From an uncultured Nitrospira sp. (GTDB lineage Bacteria; Nitrospirota; Nitrospiria; Nitrospirales; Nitrospiraceae): DNA of 64,000 nt. The notes beneath the pieces are model-generated. The model was not told the DNA's origin. It ran no database searches and saw nothing but the letters and a program-made list of their open reading frames with translations. This document shows, piece after piece, positions 61,800-64,000 of the stretch. Location of the stretch: assembly GCA_902500715.1 (NCBI GenBank), contig CABVRO010000004.1, positions 1 through 64,000 of the forward strand. The letters are read 5' to 3'. The position numbers were made by a program, and so were the translations under genes. The first letter of the stretch is position 1. The number at the start of each line of letters is the position of its first letter.

Positions 61800-62672
61800 A
61801 TGTTCACAGGATCTCTGGTCGCCATTGTGACGCCGTTTAAGAACGGTAAGCTCGATGAAAAGTCCCTCGGGGACCTCATCGAATGGCAGATTACCAGCGG
61901 TACGCAAGGGATTGTCCCCTGCGGCACTACCGGCGAGTCTGCCACGTTGACACATGCCGAGCACGATCGTGTGGTGGCGTTTACGGTCGAAGTTGCCAGA
62001 CGACGAGTTCCGGTGATCGCGGGAACGGGATCCAATAGCACTCAGGAAGCGATCGCTCTGACCAAGCACGCGAAAGCCGCGGGAGCCGATGGCGCACTGC
62101 TAATCACGCCCTATTACAATAAACCTACGCAGGAAGGGCTGTTTCTGCACTACAAGGCGGTCGCGGAGGCGGTCGATTTGCCCCTTGTTCTCTACAACAT
62201 TCCGGGGCGAACCGGCGTAAATATGATGCCAAACACCATCTCACGCTTGACGGTGTGCCCAACGATTGTCGCCATTAAAGAGGGAAGCGGCTCGGTTCAG
62301 CAGGCATCCGAAATCATACAGCTTTGCGGGGAGCGTCTGACCGTGTTGGCAGGAGATGATGCGTTGACCCTGCCGATGATGGCCGTGGGTGGCAAGGGCG
62401 TGATTACGGTGACGGCCAATCTGGTACCCACTGCTATGGCCGAGTTGGTCAATGCATTTTTGGCCGGTCGAGTTGGTGATGCGCGGGCGATGCACTATCG
62501 GCTCTATCCGCTGTTTACAGCTCTCTTTTATGAAACCAACCCCATTCCTGTGAAAGAAGCGTTGCATATGATGGGCAGGATCGACCGCGAGATGCGGTTG
62601 CCGTTGTGCCCAATGGGAACCGACAATAGAGAAAAACTTCGGCATGTGATGAAAGAGGCCGGGCTGGTGTAG
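61800..62672 (+). CDS. dapA: 4-hydroxy-tetrahydrodipicolinate synthase
   Basis: A 290-residue aldolase. GTTGESATL, the catalytic Tyr in YYNKPTQEG, YNIPGRTG, and the Schiff-base Lys in VAIKEGSG are present. It condenses pyruvate and aspartate semialdehyde. ATG 61800 has GGAG six bases upstream, preferred to 61788. Confidence 0.97.
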   Translation: MFTGSLVAIVTPFKNGKLDEKSLGDLIEWQITSGTQGIVPCGTTGESATLTHAEHDRVVAFTVEVARRRVPVIAGTGSNSTQEAIALTKHAKAAGADGALLITPYYNKPTQEGLFLHYKAVAEAVDLPLVLYNIPGRTGVNMMPNTISRLTVCPTIVAIKEGSGSVQQASEIIQLCGERLTVLAGDDALTLPMMAVGGKGVITVTANLVPTAMAELVNAFLAGRVGDARAMHYRLYPLFTALFYETNPIPVKEALHMMGRIDREMRLPLCPMGTDNREKLRHVMKEAGLV

Positions 62673-62701
62673 TCGGTCTGCTGCCGGTAAAGGTTATTGT
62701 T

Positions 62702-63505
62702 ATGATCAAGGTTGTTATTACTGGTGCTGCGGGACGGATGGGTTCCTGCCTTGTGTCCTTGGTAAAAGATTCTGCATTCTTGACCCTTGCAGGAGCTGTG
62801 GAGGGCAAGGGGCATCATGCTGTGGGGGAAGACTCCGGTGAAGTGGCTGGTTGTGGGCGAACAGGTGTGCCGATCGTCGACGATCTTTCCAGTTTGATGG
62901 AGCGTGGGGAGGTCGTGGTGGATTTTACAACGCCTGCGGCAACTCTTGGGCATTTGAAGATTGTGGCGCAGCACCGACGTGGCATTGTGGTTGGGACAAC
63001 CGGGTTTTCATCGTCAGAGTTAGATGAGCTCCGAAGTGTGAGTAAGCAGATCCCTTGCGTGTTTTCCCCCAATATGAGTGTGGGGGTTAATGTGATTTAC
63101 AAGGTGATCGCCGAAATGGCCAAGACCCTCGGGGAGGACTACGATATTGAAGTGATCGAAGCCCATCACCGCCTGAAGAAGGATGCACCGAGTGGTACTG
63201 CACTCAAAATGGCGGAGGTCTTGGCTCGCGCAGTCAATCGAGACCTTGGTCAAGTCGGCGTTTATGCGCGAAAAGGACTTATCGGTGAGCGGAAGAGGGG
63301 CGAAATCGGAATTCAGACCATTCGAGCCGGAGACATCGTCGGAGACCATACCGTGATATTTGGAACGATGGGCGAACGAATTGAGCTCACTCATCGTGCG
63401 AGTAGCCGGGACACATTTGCCAGAGGAGCCCTCCGAGCCGCCCGCTGGGTCGTGAAGCAGCCACCCGGTCTCTATGACATGCTGGATGTATTGAGCCTCA
63501 AGTAA
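62702..63505 (+). CDS. dapB: 4-hydroxy-tetrahydrodipicolinate reductase
   Basis: A 267-residue reductase. The NAD(P) motif VVITGAAGRMGSCL, GTTGFSSSEL and the catalytic EAHHRLKKDAPSGTALK are present. It reduces the dapA product on the way to diaminopimelate. It is the last gene of the cluster in the window. Codons are slightly more AT-rich than in earlier genes. Confidence 0.96.
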   Translation: MIKVVITGAAGRMGSCLVSLVKDSAFLTLAGAVEGKGHHAVGEDSGEVAGCGRTGVPIVDDLSSLMERGEVVVDFTTPAATLGHLKIVAQHRRGIVVGTTGFSSSELDELRSVSKQIPCVFSPNMSVGVNVIYKVIAEMAKTLGEDYDIEVIEAHHRLKKDAPSGTALKMAEVLARAVNRDLGQVGVYARKGLIGERKRGEIGIQTIRAGDIVGDHTVIFGTMGERIELTHRASSRDTFARGALRAARWVVKQPPGLYDMLDVLSLK

Positions 63506-63818
63506 CAAATCCCCCTGAGGCCGCCTTTTTATTCCAAGACGCCTGGAATGATTGTGTGCTCCTGATATGAGAATGCATTTTTCGCTGGGAGCACTTCCTG
63601 ATTTTGTAGAAAACGTAAAATCCTGGGGGATGGGATAGAAAAACTGGGCAGGCCTGGCAGTTAGCTCAACACATTGGCTAGCAGGGTAAAGGGGAGGATT
63701 GCTTTGCGATGAGAGAGGCATCAAGTCCGGAGTGGACAAAAGACCACAGGAAGCTGGTATAAACCAGCTTCGGCTCAACGCATCTGAGCGTCCTGTGAAG
63801 TTTTGTCATTGCGACGGG
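63506..63818. other. Intergenic gap with a hairpin
   Basis: No gene supported. CTTTTTATT right after dapB may be part of a weak terminator, though no clear stem precedes it. GAAGCTGGT (63750-63758) and ACCAGCTTC (63763-63771) form a perfect nine-pair stem with loop ATAA. Confidence 0.5.
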
Positions 63819-63971
63819 TTAATGTCGTGACGTGATCGGTCTCGGTTCTGCGTCAGCTGCTTTTCGTCGGCCACAGTTGAGGCACGCAAGGACTGTGATC
63901 GCCAAGCCAGCATTCAGGTCAACCGCCCGTTCCGGCAACATTGTTCCGCGGCATTTGTCACATTTATGCAT
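63819..63971 (-). CDS. Tiny zinc-ribbon protein, 50 residues
   Basis: On the minus strand, MHKCDKCRGTMLPERAV starts the protein; C4/C7 and C30/C33 (ACLNCGRR) form two CxxC pairs. It shares the CxKC(K/R)GxMxxER and CLNCG words with the 62-residue gene at 25.1-25.3 kb. AGGA lies very close to the start. The basic middle and end could bind nucleic acid. Function unknown. Confidence 0.6.
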   Translation of the reverse strand: MHKCDKCRGTMLPERAVDLNAGLAITVLACLNCGRRKAADAEPRPITSRH

Positions 63972-64000
63972 TCCTGGCTTATAACATTGCGCTGTAGGAT

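Noticed and set aside
63020-63778. 252-residue minus-strand frame across the end of dapB
   Set aside because: Mostly antisense to dapB, with low-complexity Ser/His sequence and no domain.
1-64000. CRISPR array, prophage or integrative element
   Set aside because: No regularly spaced direct repeats, cas genes, integrase, phage structural genes, or attachment-site duplication beside the tRNA-Arg gene were seen.

Overview
The window looks like a chromosomal segment of a Nitrospira-type bacterium (phylum Nitrospirota). This is inferred from GC-rich coding sequence with many GTG starts, proteins built of PCP-reductase-like repeats without any photosynthesis genes, many tiny CxxC zinc-ribbon proteins, and the gene order. 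I ran no database search. Nearly all of the sequence is core metabolism and housekeeping. I see no phage, integrase, transposase, CRISPR array or rRNA. There is one tRNA gene, tRNA-Arg(UCG).

Layout. (1) 1-5.7 kb: assimilatory sulfate reduction: the 3' part of a siroheme sulfite/nitrite reductase fused to a helical domain and a TusA domain, APS reductase (cysH), a TrpD2-like protein, cysD, and cysN with a degenerate APS-kinase tail. (2) 5.8-8.4 kb: an Mrp-type Fe-S carrier ATPase, a zinc-ribbon/two-PCP-repeat protein, and a His-rich membrane protein. (3) 8.5-11.5 kb: yebC-ruvA-ruvB without ruvC, with a Cys-rich exported protein between ruvA and ruvB. (4) 11.7-21.6 kb: pheA-hisC-aroF-tyrA-aroA, then cmk-plsC-rpsA-sppA-ihf, followed by a four-PCP-repeat protein. 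(5) 22.6-29.5 kb: small unknown genes, a VCBS/FG-GAP lipoprotein, a DacF-like peptidase, a LysR regulator facing a truncated haemoglobin with a lipoprotein signal, and small membrane genes. (6) 29.5-34.1 kb, minus strand: a sigma-70 family factor, then an htrA-lipB-gdhA operon. (7) 34.4-37.7 kb: trmI-SDR-aroE-aroK and the tRNA. (8) 37.9-49 kb: an OmpA/Pal-like lipoprotein, DUF3422, two PilZ proteins, a TonB-like protein, zwf, msrA, two paralogous 47-residue zinc-ribbon genes, ttcA, and a low-molecular-weight phosphatase. (9) 48.4-55 kb: an HEAGH metallopeptidase overlapping an ATP-grasp ligase, then unknown genes separated by two copies of a dyad repeat element, and gpmA. (10) 55.2-63.5 kb: argD-argF-argG-argH, an LptM-like lipoprotein, lysA-dapA-dapB. 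The window ends with another tiny zinc-ribbon gene on the minus strand.

How the genes work together: the sulfur cluster makes sulfide by the APS (not PAPS) route. The 12-17 kb cluster and aroE/aroK together cover much of the shikimate, phenylalanine and tyrosine pathways. The 55-63 kb cluster makes arginine and lysine/diaminopimelate. The least explained parts, and the ones most worth following, are the metallopeptidase/ATP-grasp pair, the PCP-repeat proteins, the tiny zinc-ribbon family, the secreted truncated haemoglobin, and the dyad repeats at 50.5 and 51.9 kb.
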